DNA of 5,706 nucleotides from Chitinivibrionales bacterium (GTDB lineage: Bacteria > Fibrobacterota > Chitinivibrionia > Chitinivibrionales > JANQEN01). Below, one piece after another: positions 1 through 5,706 of the stretch; position 1 is the first letter of the stretch, and each line of letters begins with the position of its first letter. A model generated the notes under the pieces. That model ran no database searches and was not told the origin of the DNA. It saw only the letters and a list, made by a program, of their open reading frames with translations. The stretch spans positions 1 through 5,706 of the forward strand of contig JAUVGS010000160.1 in assembly GCA_030593665.1 (NCBI GenBank), written 5' to 3'. The position numbers and the translations under genes are program-made.

Positions 1-2
1 TA

Positions 3-755
3 CATCGTCTCCTCATGATTTCCGGGTGGGCCTGTGGCAGGGAAGCGCTGTCTCGCCTTGCCTCTTATCTTACACCTTCATATGATGTTACACTAACTTC
101 ACCGGTTGAACTGTTACAGAAATCTGAAATGAAGACTGATACACCGGTTTCGGTTTCACCGTATGCTCAGTCTCTCTATAGGATTCCAGGAACATCGCAA
201 ACTCCCATTTCAATTATTGCCTGGTCAATGGGAGCGATAATAACTCTGGAAACAATTCTGCGGCTGAACCTGAAGGTAAATGCCGTTATCCTCGTTGGGG
301 GAACCGCACGTTTCTGTGCGGCTGATGATTATCCCTGCGGTGTGCCGGTGCGGAATGTTCGTGCGATGAAAAGGGGATTGTCAACAAATCTGGAGATAAC
401 ATTGCGCAATTTTTTTACTGATGCTTCCTTTCCAATAAAGGAGCAGGATGTTTCAATTAATGGAAAAATAGAAGAAGCACTTTCTTCAGGTGTGGAACGA
501 CTGATTCATGGACTTAACTATCTGCAGGAAACTGATCTTCGTGGCCAGGTGGCTGATATAGCTGTACCGATCTTTGTTATACACGGCGTCCGTGATAGGA
601 TTATTCCTTCTTCAGCAGGAGTTTTTTTGCACCGGAAAATTAAAAGAAGCAGATTCTGTGAGATTTCCGAAGCCGGGCATGATATAGTCGCGAATCATGC
701 AAAACCCATAGCAAAAAAAATCGGGGATTTTCTGCAGGAAGAAATTTCTTCCTGA
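3..755 (+). CDS. bioH: BioH-like alpha/beta hydrolase, probable pimeloyl-ACP methyl ester esterase (5' end cut by window edge)
   Basis: Probable carboxylesterase that removes the methyl group from pimeloyl-ACP methyl ester and so ends the BioC-BioH route to the biotin pimelate moiety in the cytoplasm. Counting from the ATG at 15, the nucleophile elbow AWSMG puts the catalytic serine at residue 71. HGVRD supplies an Asp at 194 and EAGHD a His at 222, completing a Ser-Asp-His triad; a helical lid-like stretch lies between about 100 and 180. Codons before the ATG at 15 stay open and read HRLL, giving HRLLMISGW, which matches the beta strand and oxyanion-hole segment (LLHGW) of BioH. No SD precedes that ATG. 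I therefore infer that the true start lies some ten codons or so upstream of the window, in line with the usual length of about 255 residues. The first elbow residue is Ala rather than the common Gly, as also seen in the BioG family. It overlaps bioC by one base. Other alpha/beta hydrolases look alike; the neighbours decide the function. Confidence 0.8.
   Translation, partial: HRLLMISGWACGREALSRLASYLTPSYDVTLTSPVELLQKSEMKTDTPVSVSPYAQSLYRIPGTSQTPISIIAWSMGAIITLETILRLNLKVNAVILVGGTARFCAADDYPCGVPVRNVRAMKRGLSTNLEITLRNFFTDASFPIKEQDVSINGKIEEALSSGVERLIHGLNYLQETDLRGQVADIAVPIFVIHGVRDRIIPSSAGVFLHRKIKRSRFCEISEAGHDIVANHAKPIAKKIGDFLQEEISS
735..754. repeat. Perfect 20-bp palindrome over the bioH stop and bioC ribosome binding site
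   Basis: The two halves, CAGGAAGAAA and TTTCTTCCTG, are exact reverse complements with no spacer. The left arm contains the AGGAAG that serves as SD for bioC (ATG at 755). The right arm contains the last codons of the esterase gene and reaches the first two bases of its stop codon (753-755). As RNA it could fold into a hairpin with an eight-pair stem and an AATT loop, hiding the SD until a ribosome translating the upstream gene opens it. That would couple BioC synthesis to translation of the esterase gene. The palindrome itself is read directly from the sequence; the regulatory role is inference. It could also be a chance effect of purine-rich codons or a DNA operator. Confidence 0.5.
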
Positions 756-1546
756 TGAACAGTAAAAAGTCGATTGCCGCCCGGTTCTGCGCCTCAGCAT
801 CAACCTATGATGAGTATGCTGAAGTACAGCAGGTAACTGCTGAGAAGGTGCTTGAATTTTCAAATAAGGTATCACCGCCACAGTCTATTCTTGAAATTGG
901 ATGCGGAACAGGTATTTTAACTGAAAAACTGAGAAGGCGGTTTCCGGATAAAAAACTCTCTGCACTTGATGTTTCGGCAGGCATGATTAAACAGGCTCAA
1001 CAAAGAGTGAATGAAGCCGACTCTATTACCTGGCTGACTGAAGATATTAGAGATAGTACCTGCCAGTCACAATTTGATTGCATTATCAGCAGTTCATCTC
1101 TTCACTGGATTATCCCTATTAAGAACGCTTTTGAAAAGATCAATTCACTATTACACCCGGGAGGCTCTCTTATATTTGGTTTAATGGTTCATGGCACTTT
1201 TTCAGAATTACACCAAGCCAGAAAAAATGCAGCGATTAAAAAACCGACACGGGCAAAATTGCCGGACGTAAAGGAGATTCTTGCATCCTTAGAACGGTGT
1301 AGCTTTAACACGATATACCATGGTCAGGATTCACTGAAAGTTACTTTTCCCTCTGCAAATGATTTTATCACCAGTATTCATGAACAGGGAGTGACCGGTG
1401 GTCCTGTTTCTATGTCTGACCATTTGTTGAGTCGTTCAGAGCTTGCAAACCTGATCGCCTATTATGATTCACACTTTAGAGATAGTAATAATCAGGTGTA
1501 TGCAACGTATGAGATCATGTATGTAGTTGCGTATAAAAGGAATTAA
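755..1546 (+). CDS. bioC: Malonyl-ACP O-methyltransferase BioC
   Basis: SAM-dependent methyltransferase that methylates the free carboxyl of malonyl-ACP, so that fatty acid synthesis can elongate it to pimeloyl-ACP methyl ester. At 263 residues it is close to typical BioC length. The N-terminal signature typical of BioC (A-R-F, then TYDEYAEVQ at 17-25) is present. SAM-binding motif I is ILEIGCGTG at 45-53, the acidic ribose-binding residue is D72 in ALDVS, and D97 lies in the adenine-binding ED-I segment. The post-II motif FDCIISSSSLHW (107-118) matches the BioC pattern FD-hydrophobic-S-x-x-x-L-x-W, and LLHPGGSLIF (132-141) is the usual motif III. The ATG at 755 overlaps the upstream stop codon as TGATG. 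The SD AGGAAG at 736-741 is rather far from it (13 bases) and lies within a perfect palindrome. Generic class I methyltransferases share the fold, but the N-terminal signature and the biotin neighbours make BioC the clear choice. Confidence 0.93.
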   Translation: MNSKKSIAARFCASASTYDEYAEVQQVTAEKVLEFSNKVSPPQSILEIGCGTGILTEKLRRRFPDKKLSALDVSAGMIKQAQQRVNEADSITWLTEDIRDSTCQSQFDCIISSSSLHWIIPIKNAFEKINSLLHPGGSLIFGLMVHGTFSELHQARKNAAIKKPTRAKLPDVKEILASLERCSFNTIYHGQDSLKVTFPSANDFITSIHEQGVTGGPVSMSDHLLSRSELANLIAYYDSHFRDSNNQVYATYEIMYVVAYKRN

Positions 1547-1550
1547 CCGT

Positions 1551-2279
1551 ATGAGAAATATCTTTATCACGGGAACCGATACCGGCGTTGGTAAAACTGT
1601 GGCAACCGCGGCGTTGGTATCGATTCTTCGGGGGAACGGTGTGTGTGCAGTACCCATGAAACCGGTCCAGGCAGGCTGTTCATGCATTGACGGGACATGG
1701 TCGGTTCCTGACCTTGCATTTGTTTTAACCGCTGCGGGGATTCAGGCGACGGAAGAAGAGCAGAAGAGCATGTGCCCCTATAGGTTTGAATTGCCCTGCT
1801 CACCGCACCTTGCAGCAGAGAAAGTACAATCCGTTATAACGCTGGATAGAATCCTTGCCTGTTACCGGAATATTGAGAAAACGAATGATATGATTCTTGT
1901 TGAAGGAGCCGGTGGTATTTTAGTTCCTGTAGATGAGACGATGTATATGCGTGATATCATGACAATGCTCGATGTACCGGTTGTACTCATTGCCCGCCCC
2001 GGCTTAGGCACCCTTAATCATACACTGCTTTCAATTAATGAATTAAAGCGGGCGGGGCTTACCCTGGCCGGAGTTATTTTCTGTGAAACGGAACCTACGG
2101 AAAACACATACATTGTACAGGATAACAAAAGGACTATTGCACGATTGGGTGAAGTTGCTGTGCTTGGCACGTTGCCGTTTATACCTGATATTGATCAGAT
2201 CATAACGTCTCCGGAATCATTTTATGATTATAGTTGGGCTAATCTGCCTGACGTCTTGACACATCTGAAGGAGTTGTAA
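1551..2279 (+). CDS. bioD: ATP-dependent dethiobiotin synthetase BioD
   Basis: Catalyses ring closure of 7,8-diaminopelargonic acid with CO2 and ATP to dethiobiotin, the second-last step of biotin synthesis, in the cytoplasm. The 242-residue product is slightly longer than E. coli BioD (about 225). The P-loop GTDTGVGKT spans residues 8-16, including K15 and T16. KPVQAG (37-42) carries the catalytic lysine K37, and D54 is in the Mg-binding position. SPHLAAE (84-90) and VEGAGGILVPV (117-127) are the remaining family motifs. I chose the ATG at 1551 because it follows AAAAGGA (1535-1541) at normal spacing and gives the canonical MRNIFITGTDTG N-terminus. The frame is open back to a TTG at 1527, but that would overlap bioC and add eight residues the family lacks. 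Only four bases separate it from bioC, and its stop abuts the bioA start, so it is an internal operon gene. Confidence 0.95.
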   Translation: MRNIFITGTDTGVGKTVATAALVSILRGNGVCAVPMKPVQAGCSCIDGTWSVPDLAFVLTAAGIQATEEEQKSMCPYRFELPCSPHLAAEKVQSVITLDRILACYRNIEKTNDMILVEGAGGILVPVDETMYMRDIMTMLDVPVVLIARPGLGTLNHTLLSINELKRAGLTLAGVIFCETEPTENTYIVQDNKRTIARLGEVAVLGTLPFIPDIDQIITSPESFYDYSWANLPDVLTHLKEL

Positions 2280-3623
2280 ATGAAATGTTCTGACAGCGAC
2301 ATGTTGAGAACGCTGGATAAAAAATCTTTGTGGCATCCCTACACCAAATATTCAAGCATGCAAACAGCTTTTTTTCCGATCATCGAACGTGGTGAAGGGG
2401 TATATCTTTTCGATATCGAGGGGAATCGATACCTTGATGCAATTTCATCATGGTGGTGCTGTAACCTCGGCCATAGTCATCCGGCGCTGGTCGCGGCAAT
2501 AAAACAGCAGGCGGAAACACTGCAGCATAGTATCCTTGGAAATATGTCTCACCCGTCAGCGATCAAACTTGCGTCAAAACTGATTAAATTTTTCCCTACC
2601 GGAGATCGCCGGGTACACTTCGCCAGTGACGGTGCAAGCGCAGTTGAAACCGCGTTGAAAATAGCGGTGCAGTACTGGCACAATATTGGCAAACCGGAAC
2701 GGACGCGGTTTGTCTCGCTTGCCAACGATTACCACGGTGATACCCTTGGCGCTGTGTCTGTCGGGTTTATGGAGTCATTCCACAAACAGTTTGCCTCTCT
2801 CGTCACGCCCTCGTTACAGGCGGAATCGCCATGTTGTAAAGCGTGTGGTTATGATAAAATCCCTAAAACCTGTTCTCTCGAATGCTTTACTTCAATGAGG
2901 GATATTCTTGAGGAGCATGCCGGAGAACTCGCTGCGGTTATTGTTGAGCCGTTATGCCAGGGAGCTGCCGGGATGCGTATCTATACTCCCGAGTACCTCA
3001 AGGAACTCAGTACTCTCTGTAAGAAACATTCGGTGCTTCTCATTGTTGATGAGATAGCGATGGGATTCGGCAGGACGGGAAAAATGTTTGCATTTGAGCA
3101 TGCCGGCATTGATCCGGATATCGTCTGCCTCGGTAAAGGGCTCTCAGGAGGATACCTGCCGATCAGCGCGGCCGTTGTAAAGGAGTATATATTTAATACC
3201 TTTTCAGATCAGCCGGAGGATAACACCTTTTATCACGGTCATACCTTTGCCGGAAACTCAATCGCAGCCGCGGTAGCGTGTGAAGTGCTCGATGTTTACG
3301 AGAAGGAATCGATTGTGGCCCAGGCGTATGAGAAAGGAAAAATTCTCGAACAGGAGATGGCGCGATTTGACGATCTGCGTTGTGTGGCAAATGTGCGCTG
3401 CCTCGGCATGGTTGGTGCGTTAGAACTTAAAACGCAACCGGACAGTACCGGTATAACACATCCTGAAGCAGTAAAATCTGAGATGCTGAGGAAGGATGTT
3501 CTTATCCGTCCACTCGGGAATGTTGTGTACCTTATGCTGCCATTAATTATTTCGGAAGAACTCATACGTGAAACCGTACGAAAACTTTACAATACGGTAA
3601 AAGCCACCTGTAAAGGAACATGA
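2280..3623 (+). CDS. bioA: Adenosylmethionine-8-amino-7-oxononanoate aminotransferase BioA
   Basis: PLP-dependent class III aminotransferase that converts 7-keto-8-aminopelargonate to 7,8-diaminopelargonate, normally with SAM as amino donor. The 447-residue length is normal for BioA. Visible family landmarks, in order, are WHPYT (18-22), SSWW (56-59), the phosphate-binding DGASAVETALK (117-127), YHGDT (151-155), VEPLCQGAAGM (222-232), VDEIAMGFGRTG (256-267) with PLP-ring Asp 257, LGKGLSGG with the Schiff-base Lys 286, HGHTFAGN (319-326), and substrate-carboxylate Arg 410 in LIRPLGN. The Trp pair and Tyr residues favour BioA over other class III enzymes. The ATG directly follows the bioD stop (TAAATG), and a strong SD AAGGAG lies at 2268-2273. 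Unusual points are a cluster of five cysteines at 185-202, a further Cys pair just after the Trp pair, and Met 261 where Thr is common (DEIATGFGRTG). No obvious terminator follows. I see no feature that points to the lysine-using BioK variant, but sequence alone cannot exclude it. Confidence 0.96.
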   Translation: MKCSDSDMLRTLDKKSLWHPYTKYSSMQTAFFPIIERGEGVYLFDIEGNRYLDAISSWWCCNLGHSHPALVAAIKQQAETLQHSILGNMSHPSAIKLASKLIKFFPTGDRRVHFASDGASAVETALKIAVQYWHNIGKPERTRFVSLANDYHGDTLGAVSVGFMESFHKQFASLVTPSLQAESPCCKACGYDKIPKTCSLECFTSMRDILEEHAGELAAVIVEPLCQGAAGMRIYTPEYLKELSTLCKKHSVLLIVDEIAMGFGRTGKMFAFEHAGIDPDIVCLGKGLSGGYLPISAAVVKEYIFNTFSDQPEDNTFYHGHTFAGNSIAAAVACEVLDVYEKESIVAQAYEKGKILEQEMARFDDLRCVANVRCLGMVGALELKTQPDSTGITHPEAVKSEMLRKDVLIRPLGNVVYLMLPLIISEELIRETVRKLYNTVKATCKGT

Positions 3624-3674
3624 TTGTAACAACGAAAAGTCGCCCCAACCGTAATAATTGTCAAAAGGAATAGT

Positions 3675-4154
3675 ATGAAAAAAGTACTGGTATGCATAAT
3701 AGCCTTTACCCTGTTCTTATATGCAGAGGATAGTACCACCGTGGATACCTTTTTGCTGGATACTGTTTCTGAAAAGCAGTCCTCCGAGGAGGTTTCCCTG
3801 GAAGAAACAATACCTGCCAATGGAAAGCAGTTCCTGATAGCAGGTTATTCCTGTATTGCCGCCGGCATATTGTCTCTGGGGTGCGCAGCATCTTTTAATG
3901 CCGGTGCTGATAATCGTCCTTCTGCGGGGGATCCCTTGCAAAACCCCGATTCCGTTGAGAATGAAGACCCTGAATTAAAACGCTATGCACGTATTTGTGC
4001 CTGGACCGGATTGATCCTGGAATTGTCTTCAATACCATTTCTGGTTGTCGGATACCGCAAGAAGAAGAGACATAAAGCTTTTATTGACAGGAAACTGTAT
4101 GGTTTTGTTCATAGTGACGGGACTGTTGAAGTGAGATTGTCTTGTCAGTTTTAA
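3675..4154 (+). CDS. Uncharacterised exported or membrane protein with two C-terminal hydrophobic segments
   Basis: I do not recognise a family for this 159-residue protein. It begins with a lysine pair followed by a hydrophobic stretch (VLVCIIAFTLFLYA, residues 4-17), which looks like a signal peptide with likely cleavage after LYA and before EDS. Residues 18-49 are acidic and rich in Ser/Thr. Two glycine-containing hydrophobic segments follow at about 53-74 and 107-126, separated by a polar, Asn/Pro/Asp-rich loop (79-103). The second ends in a basic patch (RKKKRHK, 128-134), which suggests a cytoplasmic side by the positive-inside rule. The tail is a short polar segment ending in RLSCQF. 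The SD AAAAGGA at 3663-3669 is well placed for the ATG. It starts 51 bases after bioA with no visible terminator between them, so it may be co-transcribed with the biotin genes, although nothing in it suggests a role in biotin metabolism or transport. It does not resemble the six-helix BioY transporter. Confidence 0.75.
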   Translation: MKKVLVCIIAFTLFLYAEDSTTVDTFLLDTVSEKQSSEEVSLEETIPANGKQFLIAGYSCIAAGILSLGCAASFNAGADNRPSAGDPLQNPDSVENEDPELKRYARICAWTGLILELSSIPFLVVGYRKKKRHKAFIDRKLYGFVHSDGTVEVRLSCQF

Positions 4155-4174
4155 TTATTGAGATAAAAAGAATC

Positions 4175-4211
4175 AGGAAGAGGAGGTTTAGCTAAGCACT
4201 AAATTCTTCCT
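4175..4211. repeat. Imperfect inverted repeat downstream of the small membrane-protein gene
   Basis: AGGAAGA (4175-4181) pairs with TCTTCCT (4205-4211). Inside it, TTTAG (4187-4191) pairs with CTAAA (4199-4203), leaving a seven-base loop and an asymmetric bulge of five bases against one. The structure begins about 20 bases after the stop codon at 4154, where a terminator would be expected. It is followed only by the interrupted T-rich stretch TTAACTTTTG and the stem is AT-rich, so a role as intrinsic terminator is weak inference. It also covers the 3' end of the minus-strand kinase remnant. Confidence 0.3.
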
Positions 4212-4587
4212 TAACTTTTGCAAGCATATCTTTGGCACAACTCAGGTCGCCTGCTCTGGTATTTACTTAAAGTTCAGCAGCAACGTTTCCAAGTCTCATT
4301 CCTTTTTAAGCCAAAGCAGTCTTCCAATGCTTGGTTCACCCGGCTTGGCATTGTGCATTGTCCGGCAGTCTTTATCGGAAAGAACGACGTTCTCAGTTGT
4401 AATTGTCAATGTCCCGCCTTCCGGCATTGCATCACGAAAATTCACTGAAAAATTCATAATGATCTGTTCGATGTTTCCAATATCAGCTTCTACACTCCAT
4501 ATGTCCTCCCAAAATTCTGTCTGAATATCGATATCTTCTCCAAGTTGATACAATTGAAATTAATACGTTTTCAAGCAAATTTATAAC
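4192..4587 (-). pseudogene. Remnant of a hybrid sensor histidine kinase: ATPase-domain slice joined to an HPt-domain tail
   Basis: Read on the minus strand, the frame from 4553 down to about 4327 matches the start of a kinase HATPase domain. It shows LGEDIDI, then WSVEADIGNIEQIIMNF, the N-box SVNFRDAMPEGGTLTI with its Asn, and TENVVLSDKDC ending in KPGE. At that point the usual ATP-lid motifs (DTGxGM) should follow. The reading instead runs into LLWLKKE and a stop at 4296-4298. After a frame change at an A5 run (4303-4307 on the minus strand), another frame reads LKGM-like residues, then GNVAAEL, a stop at 4267-4269, and TRAGDLSCAKDMLAKVKEEF, ending at a stop at 4192-4194. That last stretch resembles the C-terminal helices of an HPt domain. 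Upstream, a third frame (4587-4546) reads AVINLLENVLISIVS, with the spacing expected just before LGED. I infer a kinase that lost its N-terminal part and the segment between ATPase and HPt and then acquired frameshifts. It cannot make a working kinase. Confidence 0.75.
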
Positions 4588-4736
4588 TGCGAAGTAGAGG
4601 CGATTATAATCGCATGGAAGCCAGAGAGCCAATTAATCGGGTTAAAGAAGACTATCCGGAATTCGTATCTTCCCCTCCTTAAATTATATTTATTTACCTT
4701 AATCAGTTACTCATCTGAGAACAGCCGGTTAATTGT
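4588..4736. other. Non-coding leader region upstream of yggS
   Basis: No gene is supported here. The strip is AT-rich, with a palindrome at 4600-4613 containing a TATAAT hexamer and another AT-rich stretch at 4681-4695 (TATATT at 4685-4690). Either could be the -10 element of a yggS-yggT promoter, but I see no convincing TTGACA-like -35 at the right distance from either. An upstream in-frame stop at 4716-4718 limits how far back yggS could start. Confidence 0.4.
4600..4613. repeat. Perfect 14-bp palindrome enclosing a TATAAT hexamer
   Basis: GCGATTATAATCGC equals its own reverse complement, and TATAAT (4605-4610) sits inside it. The position, about 125 bases upstream of yggS and just outside the kinase remnant, would suit an operator overlapping a -10 box. 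Because no good -35 is visible, this is only a possibility. A chance palindrome in an AT-rich spacer is the alternative. Confidence 0.4.
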
Positions 4737-5423
4737 ATGATTGAAAAACTTCGCGAACGGTTTCGGATACTTAACGAAGAAATCGCAGAAACCTGTGAGA
4801 ACGCAGGCAGGAATCCTGATGAAATTCGGGTGATAACGGTCACCAAAACACATCCGGCAGAGGTGTTACAGGCGGTTATTGATTCCGGACACGGCGCTAT
4901 CGGTGAAAACAGGGTACAGGAAATTATACAAAAAATTCCCCTGTTAACCGGTGAGAAAATCGTACACATGGTAGGGCATCTGCAAATGAACAAGGTGAAT
5001 AAGGTGGTGCCGCTGGTTGACTGGATACAATCCATCGACAGTGAGCGGTTGGCACTGAAAGTGAATCAACAGTGTGAAACCATTGGTAAAAAAATGCAAG
5101 TACTGGTACAGGTGAATACTTCCGCAGAGGAAGCGAAATCGGGGTGTGAGCCTGAAGAAGCTCTGGAATTGTGTGAGAAAATTGCTGCCTGTGAATACCT
5201 TCAGTTCAGGGGATTGATGACTATCGGGCTATGGGGCGGTACCGAGAAAGAGACGCGTACCTGTTACAGAAAACTTTGTTCAATCGGTGAACAAGCCCGG
5301 AAATATACTGATTTCCCCCTTGAACTCTCCATGGGTATGAGCGATGATTTCCGGATTGCCATTGAAGAAGGTGCAACAATGGTTCGACTTGGTTCATATA
5401 TACTTGGGACAAGGAACTACTAA
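4737..5423 (+). CDS. yggS: YggS/PROSC family PLP homeostasis protein
   Basis: Cytoplasmic pyridoxal 5'-phosphate-binding protein of the YggS/PLPBP family. It has the alanine-racemase N-terminal barrel fold but no known catalytic activity, and it helps balance vitamin B6 pools and amino/keto acid metabolism. The 228 residues match family length. Landmarks are the PLP lysine K37 in VTVTKTHP (33-40), GENRVQEI (56-63), the H-x-x-G-x-LQ-x-NK motif at 77-86, IQSIDS, the phosphate-binding SMGMSDDF (198-205), and VRLGSYILGTR near the C-terminus. The ATG at 4737 is the only sensible start because an in-frame stop sits at 4716-4718 and the N-terminus aligns with the family. The SD is poor, with no clear purine block within 12 bases. 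Its stop abuts the yggT start. This yggS-yggT pairing is common across bacteria, often near cell-division or proC genes, and is unrelated to the biotin operon upstream. Confidence 0.95.
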   Translation: MIEKLRERFRILNEEIAETCENAGRNPDEIRVITVTKTHPAEVLQAVIDSGHGAIGENRVQEIIQKIPLLTGEKIVHMVGHLQMNKVNKVVPLVDWIQSIDSERLALKVNQQCETIGKKMQVLVQVNTSAEEAKSGCEPEEALELCEKIAACEYLQFRGLMTIGLWGGTEKETRTCYRKLCSIGEQARKYTDFPLELSMGMSDDFRIAIEEGATMVRLGSYILGTRNY

Positions 5424-5672
5424 ATGATACTTATTTATTATGCGTTACGGGCGTATGAGATAATTTTTATTATCCGGATTATCATGTCGTGGATTCGGCC
5501 GAGCCAACATCATCCCTTTGTACGATTCATTTATACTATGACGGATCCGGTGCTTGATCCGATACGCCGCATTCTGCCGACTTCAGGTATGGGTTTCGAT
5601 TTTTCTCCTATTGTAGTATTTATTATACTTGAGTTGCTGCGGAATATGCTTTTCTCATATTCATATTATTGA
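5424..5672 (+). CDS. yggT: YggT family small integral membrane protein
   Basis: An 82-residue inner-membrane protein containing a single YggT repeat; E. coli YggT has two repeats and is about twice as long, while single-repeat forms are common elsewhere. The first hydrophobic helix covers about 1-22 and ends in the signature RIIMSWIRP (18-26). The central segment FIYTMTDPVLDPIRRILP (35-52) is the family hallmark. The second helix, FDFSPIVVFIILELLRNMLF (58-77), contains the conserved SPI. The start codon directly follows the yggS stop (TAAATG), and AAGGA at 5411-5415 is a good SD, so the pair is co-transcribed and probably translationally coupled. The molecular role is not established; proposed links are to membrane or osmotic functions and, in some phyla, to division or photosystem assembly. 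No clear terminator is visible in the 34 bases left in the window. Confidence 0.93.
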   Translation: MILIYYALRAYEIIFIIRIIMSWIRPSQHHPFVRFIYTMTDPVLDPIRRILPTSGMGFDFSPIVVFIILELLRNMLFSYSYY

Positions 5673-5706
5673 TTTTAGAAAAGAATAATTCCTGTTTTTG
5701 TATACA

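Noticed and set aside
1527..1550. TTG at 1527 as an upstream start for bioD.
   Set aside because: It would lie inside bioC and add eight residues before the canonical BioD N-terminus. The ATG at 1551 has a well-placed SD.
3193..3565. Minus-strand open frames across bioA.
   Set aside because: They are fully covered by the well-conserved BioA reading frame and have no family features of their own.
3624..3674. A BirA-type biotin operator or a promoter between bioA and the next gene (TTGTAA at 3624, TAATAA at 3652).
   Set aside because: The inverted partner of a BirA site (GGTTnACAA) is absent, and the -35/-10 spacing would be 22 bases, too long for a standard promoter.
4218..4448. A + strand open frame of 76 codons.
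   Set aside because: It lies opposite the kinase remnant, has no SD, and shows no domain or sensible composition; it is the antisense shadow of the decayed gene.
4614..4682. A 22-codon ATG frame (MEAREPINR...) between the remnant and yggS.
   Set aside because: It has no SD, the palindrome occupies the place where one would be, and no family is recognisable. It is too short to support as a gene.
4564..4740. A + strand stop-free frame whose TGA overlaps the yggS ATG as ATGA.
   Set aside because: It contains no ATG, GTG or TTG codon, so the apparent coupling overlap is a coincidence.
5673..5706. A possible terminator after yggT (GAATAATTC followed by a short T run).
   Set aside because: The stem would be only four AT-rich pairs, too weak to call.

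Overview
The window is ordinary bacterial chromosome: dense, all intact genes on the + strand, ATG starts with Shine-Dalgarno (SD) sites, very short gene spacings and moderate base composition. It gives no firm taxonomic marker. The lipid-independent BioC-BioH route to biotin and a small secreted or membrane protein with an 'MKK...LYA-ED' type signal peptide fit a Gram-negative, free-living bacterium. A Fibrobacterota-like lineage is one guess, made from protein style only.

Positions 1-3623 hold the distal part of a biotin operon in the order bioH-like esterase, bioC, bioD, bioA. The genes overlap by 1 base, or are separated by 4 or 0 bases, so they almost certainly share one transcript. BioC methylates malonyl-ACP so that fatty acid synthesis can extend it. 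The BioH-like hydrolase then removes the methyl ester from pimeloyl-ACP methyl ester. BioA and BioD carry out the third- and second-last steps (7-keto-8-aminopelargonate to 7,8-diaminopelargonate, then to dethiobiotin). bioF and bioB are not in the window; bioF, at least, may lie upstream of position 1. The first gene is cut by the window edge.

Positions 3675-4154 encode an unrecognised 159-residue protein with a signal peptide and two further hydrophobic segments, closely following bioA.

Positions 4155-4736 contain no intact gene. On the minus strand they carry a decayed remnant of a hybrid sensor kinase. A recognisable slice of the ATPase domain (N-box region) is joined, through a deletion and a frameshift, to the tail of what looks like an HPt phosphotransfer domain. 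Two inverted repeats flank or overlap this remnant.

Positions 4737-5672 hold yggS (PLP-binding homeostasis protein) and yggT (small membrane protein), directly abutting as a two-gene unit.

I see no convincing new biological system here. The points most worth a second look are the kinase/HPt scar, a perfect 20-bp palindrome that covers the bioC ribosome binding site, a cysteine cluster inside BioA, and the uncharacterised membrane protein.
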